34,248 nt of DNA. Origin: Burkholderia cepacia (GTDB lineage Bacteria > Pseudomonadota > Gammaproteobacteria > Burkholderiales > Burkholderiaceae). Under the pieces are notes generated by a model that ran no database searches, had not been told where the DNA came from, and worked only from the letters and a program-made list of their open reading frames with translations. Numbering within the stretch: position 1 is the stretch's first letter; each line of letters opens with the position of its first letter. This document shows positions 10,395 to 17,750 of the stretch, one piece after another. Location of the stretch: assembly GCF_001039005.1 (NCBI RefSeq), contig NZ_LDWR01000082.1, positions 1 to 34,248 of the forward strand, written 5' to 3'. A program made the position numbers and the translations under genes.

Positions 10395-11171
10395 TCAAAA
10401 CGGCGCGCCCGGCAATCCGGGGTAATACGCGCCTGCCGCCATCCCGCCGTCGACGGCCAGTTCGGCGCCGTTGCAGTACGACGCTTCGTCGCTCGCAAGG
10501 AACAGCGTTGCGCGCGCGATCTCGTCGGGCAGGCCGACGCGCTGCAGCGGCACGTTCGCATAATGCTTGTTGATCTCCTCGAGCGGCGCACCCGTCGGGT
10601 TCGACATCACGGTGTTCACGCCGCCCGGATGAATCGAATTCACGCGCACGCCCTGGTGACCGAGTTCGAGCGCGGCGACCTTCGTCAGCCCGCGCACGCC
10701 CCACTTGCTCGACACGTACGCGGCAAGCGCGTTCACGCCGCGCAGGCCGTCCACCGACGAGATGTTGACGATCGACCCGCTCTTCCGCTCGATCATGCGC
10801 GGCGCGATCGTGCGGATACCGACGAATGTGCCGACGAGGTTGATCGACACCGCGCGTTCGAAATCGCGTTTCGACAGCTCGGTGATGCCGCCGAACGTCA
10901 GCACGGCCGCATTGTTGACGAGCACGTCGATGCGGCCGAACTGTTCTACCGTCGCTTCGGCCACACGCACCCAGCTCGCTTCGTCGGCCACATCGAGGCG
11001 CATGAAACGCGCCGCATCGCCGAGCTCGCGCGCGAGCGCTTCGCCTTCCGCATCGAGCACGTCGCCGATCACGACGCGCGCGCCTTCTTCGACGAACAGC
11101 CTGCACGTTGCCGCGCCCATGCCACGCGCGCCGCCCGTGACGATCGCTACTTTTCCTTCCAGTCGACCCAT
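10395..11171 (-). CDS. SDR similar to 3-alpha/20-beta-hydroxysteroid dehydrogenase
   Basis: A 258-residue classical SDR with TGGARGMG at residues 12-19, Asp37 after the second strand (NAD preference), NNAA at 86-89, and the full catalytic set Asn111, Ser139, Tyr152 and Lys156 (YVSSK). HPGGVNTVM after the active site and the overall pattern resemble the 3-alpha(or 20-beta)-hydroxysteroid dehydrogenase / FabG3 subgroup; this is by recall, not by search. ATG 11171 is preceded by AGAGGA. It is the last gene of the reverse run, 109 bases after the preceding SDR. It probably acts on a ring or side-chain hydroxyl in the same pathway as its neighbours. Confidence 0.86.
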   Translation of the reverse strand: MGRLEGKVAIVTGGARGMGAATCRLFVEEGARVVIGDVLDAEGEALARELGDAARFMRLDVADEASWVRVAEATVEQFGRIDVLVNNAAVLTFGGITELSKRDFERAVSINLVGTFVGIRTIAPRMIERKSGSIVNISSVDGLRGVNALAAYVSSKWGVRGLTKVAALELGHQGVRVNSIHPGGVNTVMSNPTGAPLEEINKHYANVPLQRVGLPDEIARATLFLASDEASYCNGAELAVDGGMAAGAYYPGLPGAPF

Positions 11172-11205
11172 GTCGTCCTCTCTTCGATTCCGGTTTGCCG
11201 GCCGC

Positions 11206-11225
11206 CACGCGCAGGCATGCGCGTG
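11206..11225. repeat. Inverted repeat between two SDR genes
   Basis: Perfect 8-bp arms (CACGCGCA and TGCGCGTG) around a 4-base loop in the 109-base gap between the reverse-strand SDRs at 11281 and 11171. There is no T run, so it is not a clear terminator. It could lower expression of the last gene or protect an mRNA end. Confidence 0.3.
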
Positions 11226-11280
11226 CGTGCCGAATTCGTGATTGGCACGCGGCCCACGCCGCGCGCCGTCAGCCCCGCCG

Positions 11281-12036
11281 TCAGCCCCAGTAAGCCTGCC
11301 CGCCGTCGAGCGGCAGCGTCGCGCCCGTCAGGTACGCGGCATCGCGGCTCGCGAGAAATACGATCGCGCGCCCGATGTCCTGCTCGCAGTCGCCCACGCG
11401 GCCGAGCGGAATCGTGCGGAAAAACGCGGCGGCTTCCTGCGGATTCGCATCGACCCAGCCTTTCAGGCCCGGCGACAACGCATGCGGCGCGACCGCGTTG
11501 ACGCGAATGCCGTCCGCGCCCCATTCGCACGCGGCCGCACGTGTCAGCGCACGAATCGCCTCCTTGGTCGCCGCATACGCGCCGTACCCTGACGCATCCC
11601 AGCGCACCGCGGCCGACGACGCGAAATTGACGATCACGCCGTCGCCCTTCAGATGCGGATGACACGCACGCATCATCCGCAGCGTCGCCATCGGCCCCGA
11701 TTCGAGCCCCGCCAGAAAATCCCCGTCGGTCACGTCGAGCAGGCGGCCGAGCGGCACGACCTGCGCGTTGTTGATCAGGATCTGCACGCCGCCGAACCGC
11801 TCGACCACCGCGTCGACGCTATGCGCGATCTGCGCGGCGTCCATCACGTCGCACACGAACGGCGCCGCGATGCCGCCGCGTGCGCGGATCGCATCGCAGG
11901 TCGCGAGCAGCTTGTCGCGCGTGCGGCCGACCACCGCGACGTGTGCGCCCTCGGCCGCGAGCGCGTGCGCGACGCCCTGGCCGACGCCCTGCCCCGCGCC
12001 CGTCACCAGCGCGACCTTGCCCTTCAGGATGCCCAT
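11281..12036 (-). CDS. Short-chain dehydrogenase/reductase (catalytic Asn apparently replaced)
   Basis: A 251-residue SDR with TGAGQGVG at residues 12-19 and GRTRDK after the second strand (Arg38, favouring NADPH). NNAQ is at 89-92, with catalytic Ser141, Tyr154 and Lys158 (YAATK). The helix that normally carries the fourth catalytic residue (consensus N in a ...NLxGxF... context) reads LESGPMATL here; aligned by eye, Gly114 occupies the Asn position. The reaction may still proceed through the Ser-Tyr-Lys triad. The ribosome-binding site AAGGGG overlaps the stop region of the upstream SDR, only nine bases away, so the two are probably translationally coupled. Substrate unknown. Confidence 0.83.
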   Translation of the reverse strand: MGILKGKVALVTGAGQGVGQGVAHALAAEGAHVAVVGRTRDKLLATCDAIRARGGIAAPFVCDVMDAAQIAHSVDAVVERFGGVQILINNAQVVPLGRLLDVTDGDFLAGLESGPMATLRMMRACHPHLKGDGVIVNFASSAAVRWDASGYGAYAATKEAIRALTRAAACEWGADGIRVNAVAPHALSPGLKGWVDANPQEAAAFFRTIPLGRVGDCEQDIGRAIVFLASRDAAYLTGATLPLDGGQAYWG

Positions 12037-12045
12037 GAGCGCCCC

Positions 12046-12912
12046 TTAAGCGACGATCGCCGGATGCGCCTGCACGGGCCCGCCGAGCAGTTCGCGGTAC
12101 GACGGCGGCTGCTTGCCGTCCAGATCGGCAATGCCGTACTGCAGCGCCGCTTCCGCGCCGACGAGTACCTGCCCCGACAGCGCCATGCGCTGCGGATCGC
12201 CGTGGATCGCGTGAATCACGCGGCCCGTGAACTCCGGGCTTTCGGCGACGAGCGAGAATTCCTTGTAGAGGTCCGGATGCTCGTCCCACACGCGCGTCGT
12301 GCGCTCCGTGCGCAGCGGGCCCATCCAGATCGACACGGCCGCGACGTCGAACGGCTTCAGGTCGACGGCCATGTCCTTCGCGAACTTGTCGACGCCGGAT
12401 TTCTGCGCGCCGTACGCCGCGCCGTGCATGTAGCAGCTCGCGCCGAACGACGACGTGAACGCGATCAGCCCGCTGCGGCGCTTCGCCATCAGCGCCGCCG
12501 CATGCCAGCTCGCGACGTAGGCCGAACGCAGCCCGACGTCGAGGATGTTCACGAGATCGAGCGACTTCTCCCAGAACGGGCCCGGCAGGATCAGCTGATC
12601 GTGCAGGTAGGTCGCGTTGTTGACGAGAATGTCGAGCCGCCCGCTTTCGCGTTCGACGCGCTCGAACAGCGCCTTCACCTGCGCGTCGTCCGCGTGGTCG
12701 CAGGCCACCGCGATCCCGCGGCCGCCGAGCGCGTCGATCTCGCGCGCGGTCTCGTGAATCGTGCCGGGCAGCGGCGCATCGCCTTCGTTCTGCGAGCGGC
12801 CCGTCACGTAGACGGTCATGCCGGCCGCGCCGAGCGCGCGCGCGATGCCTTTGCCCGCGCCGCGCGATGCGCCCGTCACGACGGCGACCGGCGTCTCGTG
12901 GTTCTGTGTCAT
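12046..12912 (-). CDS. Short-chain dehydrogenase of the DHRS1-like subgroup
   Basis: A 288-residue SDR with TGASRGAG at residues 13-20 and VTGRS after the second strand (NADP-type). NNAT is at 98-101, with Ser154, Tyr167 and Lys171 (YGAQK). The long loop after strand 2 (GDAPLPGTIHETA) and KSGVDKFAKDMAVDL are characteristic, in my recollection, of DHRS1-type reductases, which act on steroids and other carbonyls. ATG 12912 has GGAGA nine bases upstream; a much longer frame reaching 13377 overlaps the SnoaL-like gene and is a shadow extension. It sits between the SnoaL-like gene (50 bases away) and another SDR (nine bases away) in one reverse operon. Confidence 0.82.
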   Translation of the reverse strand: MTQNHETPVAVVTGASRGAGKGIARALGAAGMTVYVTGRSQNEGDAPLPGTIHETAREIDALGGRGIAVACDHADDAQVKALFERVERESGRLDILVNNATYLHDQLILPGPFWEKSLDLVNILDVGLRSAYVASWHAAALMAKRRSGLIAFTSSFGASCYMHGAAYGAQKSGVDKFAKDMAVDLKPFDVAAVSIWMGPLRTERTTRVWDEHPDLYKEFSLVAESPEFTGRVIHAIHGDPQRMALSGQVLVGAEAALQYGIADLDGKQPPSYRELLGGPVQAHPAIVA

Positions 12913-12962
12913 GTTCGATGTCTCCAGTGGAATGTCCGCCATGCGCGTGGCGATGGCGTGCG

Positions 12963-13463
12963 TCAGGCGGCCGGCGGCTGCGCGCCGGCGAACAGCACGC
13001 CCGGTGTGTCGCCTTCGTAGCGGGCCGACAGCGTCGACGTAACGACGCAGCGCGTGGCCGCGATCTTCCATTCGCCGTCGACCTTCCGGTATTCGTCGTC
13101 GTAGTACGCGCCGAGCTGCGTGAGCGTGCGCGCGTTCGTGTCGATCATCTGGTAGTGCAGGCCCCACGTGCCGCGCGCATGCGTGTCGTCGAGCACGGCG
13201 ATGTCGGGATTTACGCCATGGTGCATCTCGACGATGTGCGGATGGCAGCCGAGTTTTTCGAACACGTCGACGAGCGCGTCGCGCGTGTCGAACGTGCCGA
13301 TCCGGCCGTAGTCGATATGCACGCGGCCCGGCACGAAGCAGTCGCGCATCCCTTGCGGGTCCTTGCGGTCGCAGCACGTGAAGTAGCGCGCCTTCAGCCG
13401 GCGGATCGCATCGGCATCCTCCAGCCTGCGCACGCGCGTTTCCAGCGATTCGATGAGGGTCAT
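12963..13463 (-). CDS. SnoaL/NTF2-like protein
   Basis: A 166-residue NTF2-like fold protein: DADAIRRLKARYFTCCDRKD, then CFVPGRVHIDYGRIGTFD, a His-rich segment (HPHIVEMHHGVNPDI) and GEWKIAATRCVVT. Histidines in this position often line the cavity of SnoaL_4 proteins. I chose ATG 13463 because GGAGACGGG directly precedes it; the longer frame from 13544 lacks such a site. It is the first gene of a reverse operon with three SDRs. It shares the overall architecture (MHHGHHPE versus MHHGVNPD) with the divergently transcribed gene at 13676, so the two are probably paralogues. Isomerase, dehydratase or ligand binder; not resolvable here. Confidence 0.8.
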   Translation of the reverse strand: MTLIESLETRVRRLEDADAIRRLKARYFTCCDRKDPQGMRDCFVPGRVHIDYGRIGTFDTRDALVDVFEKLGCHPHIVEMHHGVNPDIAVLDDTHARGTWGLHYQMIDTNARTLTQLGAYYDDEYRKVDGEWKIAATRCVVTSTLSARYEGDTPGVLFAGAQPPAA

Positions 13464-13675
13464 CCCGTCTCCTTGTTCGGTGCCGACGCGGATCGAAGGC
13501 CGCGTCGATGCCACGTTACCGCCGCGCGAATCGCCGGCCATCACCCGTTCGGATTAATCCAGCGGTTCGTCGCGGCAGCGCCGGTCGCATGCGTGCGCGG
13601 CTTTCGTCCGAACAGACGATGTGATGCAGGCGGCTTCGTTCCTACCATCGAACGACACCACCACGAGACACGGCG
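13464..13675. promoter_or_regulatory. Divergent promoter region of the two SnoaL-led operons
   Basis: This 212-base gap separates the starts of two SnoaL-like genes transcribed in opposite directions, so it should hold both promoters and is the most likely place for shared control of the oxidoreductase genes. I did not find a convincing promoter pair. A short imperfect dyad around 13603-13618 (CGTC, six bases, GACG) is too small to call an operator. Confidence 0.4.
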
Positions 13676-14188
13676 ATGGACGACACGACCCGCACGCTCC
13701 ATGAATACGAGCAGATCCGACAGCTGAAATACCGGTATTTCCGCGCGGTCGACACGCACGACTGGTCGCTGCTCGCCGATTGCCTGACCGAGGATTGCGA
13801 GGCGCGGTTGTACGGCGGCCGTTACGCGTACGACGGCCGCGATGCGTTCGTGTCGAGCCTGCGCGAACTGATCGGCAAGCCGACCTTCCTGACAATGCAT
13901 CACGGCCATCACCCGGAACTCACGCTGGTATCCGCCGATCACGCGTGCGGCGTGTGGTTTCTCGAGGATCACGCGATCAATCTCGAGGACAACTACCTGC
14001 TGCACGGCACCGCGTTCTACGACGACCAGTACGTGAAGCGCGACGGCGTGTGGCGCATTCACGCGACGCGTCACGAGCGGCTGTTCGAAACCGTCACGTC
14101 GCCGATCCCGCCGTCGTTCACGCTGACCGCGAACCGGTTCGCGCCGGTCGCGCACCAGGCGGCCGGATCGACCGAAACCGCTTCCTGA
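13676..14188 (+). CDS. SnoaL/NTF2-like protein
   Basis: A 170-residue NTF2-like protein starting HEYEQIRQLKYRYFRAVDTHDW, with LTEDCEARLYGGRYAYDG, the histidine cluster MHHGHHPE and GVWRIHATRHERLFE near the end. This is the SnoaL_4 pattern of a cone-shaped small-molecule pocket. It is divergent from the similar gene at 12963-13463 and 51 bases before an EthD-like gene, with which it likely forms a two-gene operon. The ribosome-binding site before ATG 13676 is weak (ACGAGA). Three SnoaL-like genes within 10 kb suggest several isomerase/dehydratase steps or one multisubunit pocket protein; no reaction can be assigned. Confidence 0.8.
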   Translation: MDDTTRTLHEYEQIRQLKYRYFRAVDTHDWSLLADCLTEDCEARLYGGRYAYDGRDAFVSSLRELIGKPTFLTMHHGHHPELTLVSADHACGVWFLEDHAINLEDNYLLHGTAFYDDQYVKRDGVWRIHATRHERLFETVTSPIPPSFTLTANRFAPVAHQAAGSTETAS

Positions 14189-14239
14189 ACCCCGGCGGCA
14201 GCGCCGCCGATCCCGTCATTCCCTTCTGGAGCCGGAGCA

Positions 14240-14956
14240 ATGGAGAAAGTCATTTACGTGTTGTGGCGCGACGCACAGGCCGCGCCCGATCAGTGGAGCC
14301 GCACGGTGCGCGCGCAGCTCGCCGACAAGCTGCTGTCGCTCGGCGCGCACGGCGTGCAGGTGAACGTCGCCGACGCCGATGTCGCGCCGGCCGCCGGCCT
14401 GAAGCAGACCAACACGCACCCGGGCATCGACGGGATCGTCGCGGTGTGGGTCGACAGCGCGAACGCGATGTTCCGCCAGCCGTTCGACGATGCGGTGCGC
14501 GCGATCGTCCCGCACATGGCCGCGTATCTCGTCACCGAGTCGCAGCCGATTCCGAACACGCGCTTCCTGGCTCGGCCGGGCGAGCGCACGGCAGGTTTTT
14601 CGCAGCTCGCATTCCTGAAACGGCCGCCGCGCCTCACGCACGAAGCGTGGCTCGACGTGTGGCACGGGCATCACACGCGTGTTGCGATCGATACGCAGGA
14701 TAATTTTTTGTACGTGCAGAACGTTGTCGTGCGCGCGCTCACGCATGCGGCACCCGGGTATGACGCGATCGTCGAGGAGTGTTTTCCGGCCGCGGCAATG
14801 ACCGATCCGCATGCGTTCTTCGACGCGGTCGGTGACGACGAGAAGTTTCAGCGCAATGTGGCCGAGATGATGGATAGCTGCGGGCGGTTTATCGATTTCG
14901 ACAAGATCGATGTGGTGCCGACGAGTCAGTATGTGGTGAAGGCGGTGCGGGGATAG
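14240..14956 (+). CDS. EthD-domain-like protein
   Basis: A 238-residue protein of the dimeric alpha/beta-barrel (EthD) superfamily. The second half carries the recognisable block AFLKRPPRLTHEAWLDVWHGHHT, where EthD proteins typically have a WxxxHxPL-like segment. The first half has a similar strand-helix layout (VIYVLWRDAQAAPDQW), so it may be a tandem of two ferredoxin-like domains. EthD proteins accompany oxygenases and dehydrogenases in ether, polyketide and terpenoid metabolism; some catalyse cyclisation or dehydration. ATG 14240 has GGAG just upstream. It is the last gene before the base composition drops. Confidence 0.78.
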   Translation: MEKVIYVLWRDAQAAPDQWSRTVRAQLADKLLSLGAHGVQVNVADADVAPAAGLKQTNTHPGIDGIVAVWVDSANAMFRQPFDDAVRAIVPHMAAYLVTESQPIPNTRFLARPGERTAGFSQLAFLKRPPRLTHEAWLDVWHGHHTRVAIDTQDNFLYVQNVVVRALTHAAPGYDAIVEECFPAAAMTDPHAFFDAVGDDEKFQRNVAEMMDSCGRFIDFDKIDVVPTSQYVVKAVRG

Positions 14957-15205
14957 GTTGTGGTGGTGGCGAGCCGCGCGGGTGTGGCCGCGCGGCTCGA
15001 TTGCTTTTGTCCAAGGTTTGTCTTGTGTTCCTGCGCAGGCCGGCAAAGCGCTGGCGCCGGCGCATGTATGCCCGATTTCGACTCCCACGCTCTACTCAAA
15101 AGGCACGTTCCTGACTGCAAGTCAGTCCATCCGTGCTCCACGAATTCCCGTGCAAACGACACGCACAAATCGTGCATGCCTCAAATTCCGCAGCGAGAAG
15201 TTGTC

Positions 15206-15841
15206 TCAAGCAGGTTGCAATTCGAAACCGGGCGCCGGAAGTCCCGGCCATAGCTCGTAAAGGACCTCGGGGTTGTTGACCCCTCCATTGCGCGGACTGC
15301 TGTTCATACCCAGTACGTCTGCCGCGGCGATACTGATCTCACCAATCCTGTTAGCCGGACCCAAGTCTGCCACGACACAGTCAACGCTCTTCCCTTGCCA
15401 CGTCACGCGCGCCCTACAGCCGCGCACCACTCCGATTACTGAAGTAACAATAAGCGGGGGAACTACGACGTACGGTATCGTCTGCGCATCGACATACGAC
15501 GCAGGGTCCGATGCCAGCCGGGCACGATTGCGATACCAGGTTGTTGATGCAATCACCCCGCCTGCAAAAACCTTTGGTTCGTTATCGGTATCGAGCAAGA
15601 CAATGCTGCGCGCCCACTCGTGGGCGCAAATCACCTTGCCGTCCACCATTCGCATACCGCCGTTCGCAAGAAACTCGGAGCCTTGATCGCCAACCATATA
15701 AGCCGCCTGCTCGCCATTCTGTCCGTTCGCACCATCCGCGTCGATATCCGCGTCTGCCGTGTAATAGACGCGCTGATCGTCGTCCTCGACAATTTCACTT
15801 GCGAACCCGTGGGCAGAAATTGTGCCGATTAGTCTTGGCAT
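15206..15841 (-). CDS. GH75 (chitosanase)-like protein without signal peptide
   Basis: A 211-residue protein resembling the glycoside hydrolase family 75 fold known from fungal chitosanases. Matching features are the Asp-rich IDADGANG segment (residues 33-40), the strand IPYVVVPP, and VVADLGPANRIGEIS, in which Asp159 and Glu168 are candidate catalytic acids, followed by an AAADVLG helix. Fungal members have a signal peptide; this one starts MPRLIGTISAHGF and has none, so it stays in the cytoplasm or leaves by a non-Sec route. ATG 15841 has AAGGTG six bases upstream. It follows the lipoprotein gene by 45 bases, probably in one operon. Codon use and GC are unlike the flanking catabolic genes. 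A cell-wall-directed effector or a phage-type enzyme is possible; no secretion genes are in view. Confidence 0.7.
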   Translation of the reverse strand: MPRLIGTISAHGFASEIVEDDDQRVYYTADADIDADGANGQNGEQAAYMVGDQGSEFLANGGMRMVDGKVICAHEWARSIVLLDTDNEPKVFAGGVIASTTWYRNRARLASDPASYVDAQTIPYVVVPPLIVTSVIGVVRGCRARVTWQGKSVDCVVADLGPANRIGEISIAAADVLGMNSSPRNGGVNNPEVLYELWPGLPAPGFELQPA

Positions 15842-15886
15842 TGCATCACCTTTGTGATTAGAGATTAGCTAAACGCGGTTTAGCGC

Positions 15887-16852
15887 TTACTTGTCACTCG
15901 TACATTGCGCAAACGAAGCGAGTGTACCTGTGTAGATCTTTCCTCCAACGACAGGGTTGTTGGCGACAGGATCGGCTGCGATGCTCAGCTTGTTCGCCGC
16001 ATCCGCGTATTCGTGGGTTGCACCGCTAAGCTTGTCGATACCGTAAACCAGATTCTGCACACCCGACCCGACGCCACCCGTGGGCACAGCGCCCGCAGCT
16101 CCGCCTCCAGTCGGTGCGCCCCCCTTGACCGAGGAAAGCGCGCCGGTCACGTCGGCGACGGTCAGCACTTTGCTACGTGCGGCGAGTTGCGTTTTCCGGT
16201 CGATGGCATATAGCAGGCTTTTCAGCGTGAGCGGAATGGAGCTTCTGGCGTCGAGTTCGGCATTTCCCGCGTCGAGCGCACCTTTCGCTTTGGCGACGAT
16301 CGCGTCCGCTGCGGCGACTGCGTTCTTGCCGTTATCGTCGAGCTTGGAAGGCACGTTGGCGCGCAGCCCATTCACGTGGTCGATGCCATCGGTCAAGATC
16401 TTTACGCTAGACACAAGCTGTTTCGACTCAGTGCTAAGTCCGGTGTTCGGGCTGTCATCCGCGCGTTTCGATTTGTCCGCGAGACACGACAACTGCGTGG
16501 CGGCGGTCGAATACGCATCCTGCTTGGTATCCGGCGCGAGGGTCGAGTAACCCAACGCCCATGCGCCCGCCGTCAACGCCAGCCCGACTACCCAATTGCC
16601 CTTGGCAGCACCCGTTGCAAACGCCGATGCCGCTACGCCGCCGGCGCCCAGCACGATCAGAGGAATGTTGTTCCATGCTTCCGTGCCGCCCCATTTCGCG
16701 CTTTCGGCTTGATATTCATTCGCGCGCTTTCCCAGTGCCGTATTGATGCTCGCCACACTGCTCGCATCTGCGGGTTCCATCGGCTTGATCGTGCCGCATG
16801 CGCAAAATATCGAAAGGATGATGCCCCCGGCAAGTCCCCGCGCGATTCTCAT
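15887..16852 (-). CDS. Putative lipoprotein, unknown function
   Basis: A 321-residue protein. The first 19 residues (MRIARGLAGGIILSIFCAC) form a lipoprotein signal peptide with Cys19 followed by Gly; the lipobox FCAC is slightly off consensus. Two hydrophobic Gly/Ala-rich stretches follow at about residues 60-105 (IPLIVLGAGGVAASAFATG and WVVGLALTAGAWALGYS) and may be membrane helices or a packed core. Beyond them is a long Ala-rich helical region and a Gly/Pro-rich low-complexity linker (GGAPTGGGAAGAVPTGG). ATG 16852 has GGAG eight bases upstream; the ORF continues to 17026 without a better start. It is the first gene of a pair with the GH75-like enzyme. I recognise no family. An envelope-anchored partner or protector of its neighbour is a guess from context. 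Confidence 0.68.
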   Translation of the reverse strand: MRIARGLAGGIILSIFCACGTIKPMEPADASSVASINTALGKRANEYQAESAKWGGTEAWNNIPLIVLGAGGVAASAFATGAAKGNWVVGLALTAGAWALGYSTLAPDTKQDAYSTAATQLSCLADKSKRADDSPNTGLSTESKQLVSSVKILTDGIDHVNGLRANVPSKLDDNGKNAVAAADAIVAKAKGALDAGNAELDARSSIPLTLKSLLYAIDRKTQLAARSKVLTVADVTGALSSVKGGAPTGGGAAGAVPTGGVGSGVQNLVYGIDKLSGATHEYADAANKLSIAADPVANNPVVGGKIYTGTLASFAQCTSDK

Positions 16853-17188
16853 TGTCGTTCTCCGCCTATTATTTGAGGATTCTGGCGACGTAAACATAAT
16901 CAGCCCATGGATCAACACGGAACAGACAACACATCGCCCCTGCGCGTGTGGCCGGCCAAATGACCCGAACTGAACAGTGGAAGCTGGAACGCAAACTACA
17001 ACGACGAATACTAGGATACCGATCAAACATCGACAAGCGAGCTTTAAGCCTAGGAGCGCAATTCAAAGCTTCATAGGTTGTTCTCACATCTCACCTAGAA
17101 CGACCGTTCAAGGAACATGGCCGGTGATAGGTCATGTCGAATCATGGATCACGAACAACTGAATGAAGCTTTCGGGGTTAGCAGGTTG
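16853..17188. other. Intergenic region upstream of the lipoprotein gene
   Basis: This 336-base, comparatively AT-rich stretch holds no ORF I would support. It should contain the promoter of the lipoprotein/GH75 pair on the reverse strand. No repeats or attachment-site-like duplication were found by eye. Confidence 0.35.
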
Positions 17189-17743
17189 TTAAATGAGAAT
17201 CACAAGTCCCTTGAAGACGGTTTTTCCATCTACGCACTCATTTTCGATGAGGTAGGCACCCGGTGCAGCAGCGAAGCCTACGATAAGCTCGGTGTCGTCA
17301 TGCGAACAATCCTCGCCTTCGCTCAAGTGCCGACCATGGTTCAAAGTGAAGCCCCACATGCTCTCAATCGCCTTGTCCAGCGGTGGCCCAATACGGTTCC
17401 TGTTTGCTTTCACCCTTACCGCTGCCGCCCCTTGCACGCTCCCGTTGTTCAAGAACACCCAATGGACTCCGGTCACCACTCGAGGCGCGCTATGAAGGAC
17501 CAGTACTTCCGAACTGTCCTGAGGCGCAGCCGCGAACGGATCTTTCCCGCACTGGTTACGCCGTGTACCACGATGGAAGTAAGCGCCATAGCTCGTTAGC
17601 GTCTCAGAATCTGGTTTGTCTGGCGGTAGCGGCGACAGCAATCCGAAGCATCTTTTAATTGTCGACAATCCTGATACTACCGTCGACTGCCTCATTATGG
17701 CCGAGCACCACCCCGCGCAATCGGGCACGCGGCCACCTCTCAC
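17189..17743 (-). CDS. Unrecognised ORF, possibly a gene remnant
   Basis: A 184-codon reverse ORF beginning just after the hydrolase stop. The part from about residue 50 to the end looks protein-like, with hydrophobic strands (EVLVLHSAPRVVTGVHWVF, then ELIVGFAAAPGAYLIENEC) and mixed composition. The first 45 residues (MRGGRVPDCAGWCSAIM...) look like translated non-coding sequence. There is no clear ribosome-binding site or signal peptide, and the 12-bp palindrome at 17658-17669 lies inside the N-terminal part, suggesting that the true start is downstream or lost. I recognise no domain. It could be a small real gene with a non-ATG start or a decayed fragment in the acquired segment. A forward ORF over the same bases (17117-17599) is less protein-like. 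Confidence 0.35.
   Translation of the reverse strand: MRGGRVPDCAGWCSAIMRQSTVVSGLSTIKRCFGLLSPLPPDKPDSETLTSYGAYFHRGTRRNQCGKDPFAAAPQDSSEVLVLHSAPRVVTGVHWVFLNNGSVQGAAAVRVKANRNRIGPPLDKAIESMWGFTLNHGRHLSEGEDCSHDDTELIVGFAAAPGAYLIENECVDGKTVFKGLVILI
17658..17669. repeat. 12-bp perfect palindrome ATTGTCGACAAT
   Basis: A perfect self-complementary 12-mer in the low-GC segment. The TTGTCGACAA core fits the general TNGTNNNACNA operator pattern of GntR-family (FadR/FCD subgroup) regulators. No GntR gene is in the window. It could equally be chance. Confidence 0.35.
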
Positions 17744-17750
17744 GCACGAT

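Noticed and set aside
17117..17599. 160-codon forward ORF in the low-GC segment
   Set aside because: Less protein-like than the reverse ORF over the same bases, no good start signal and no domain; I kept only the reverse ORF, with low confidence.
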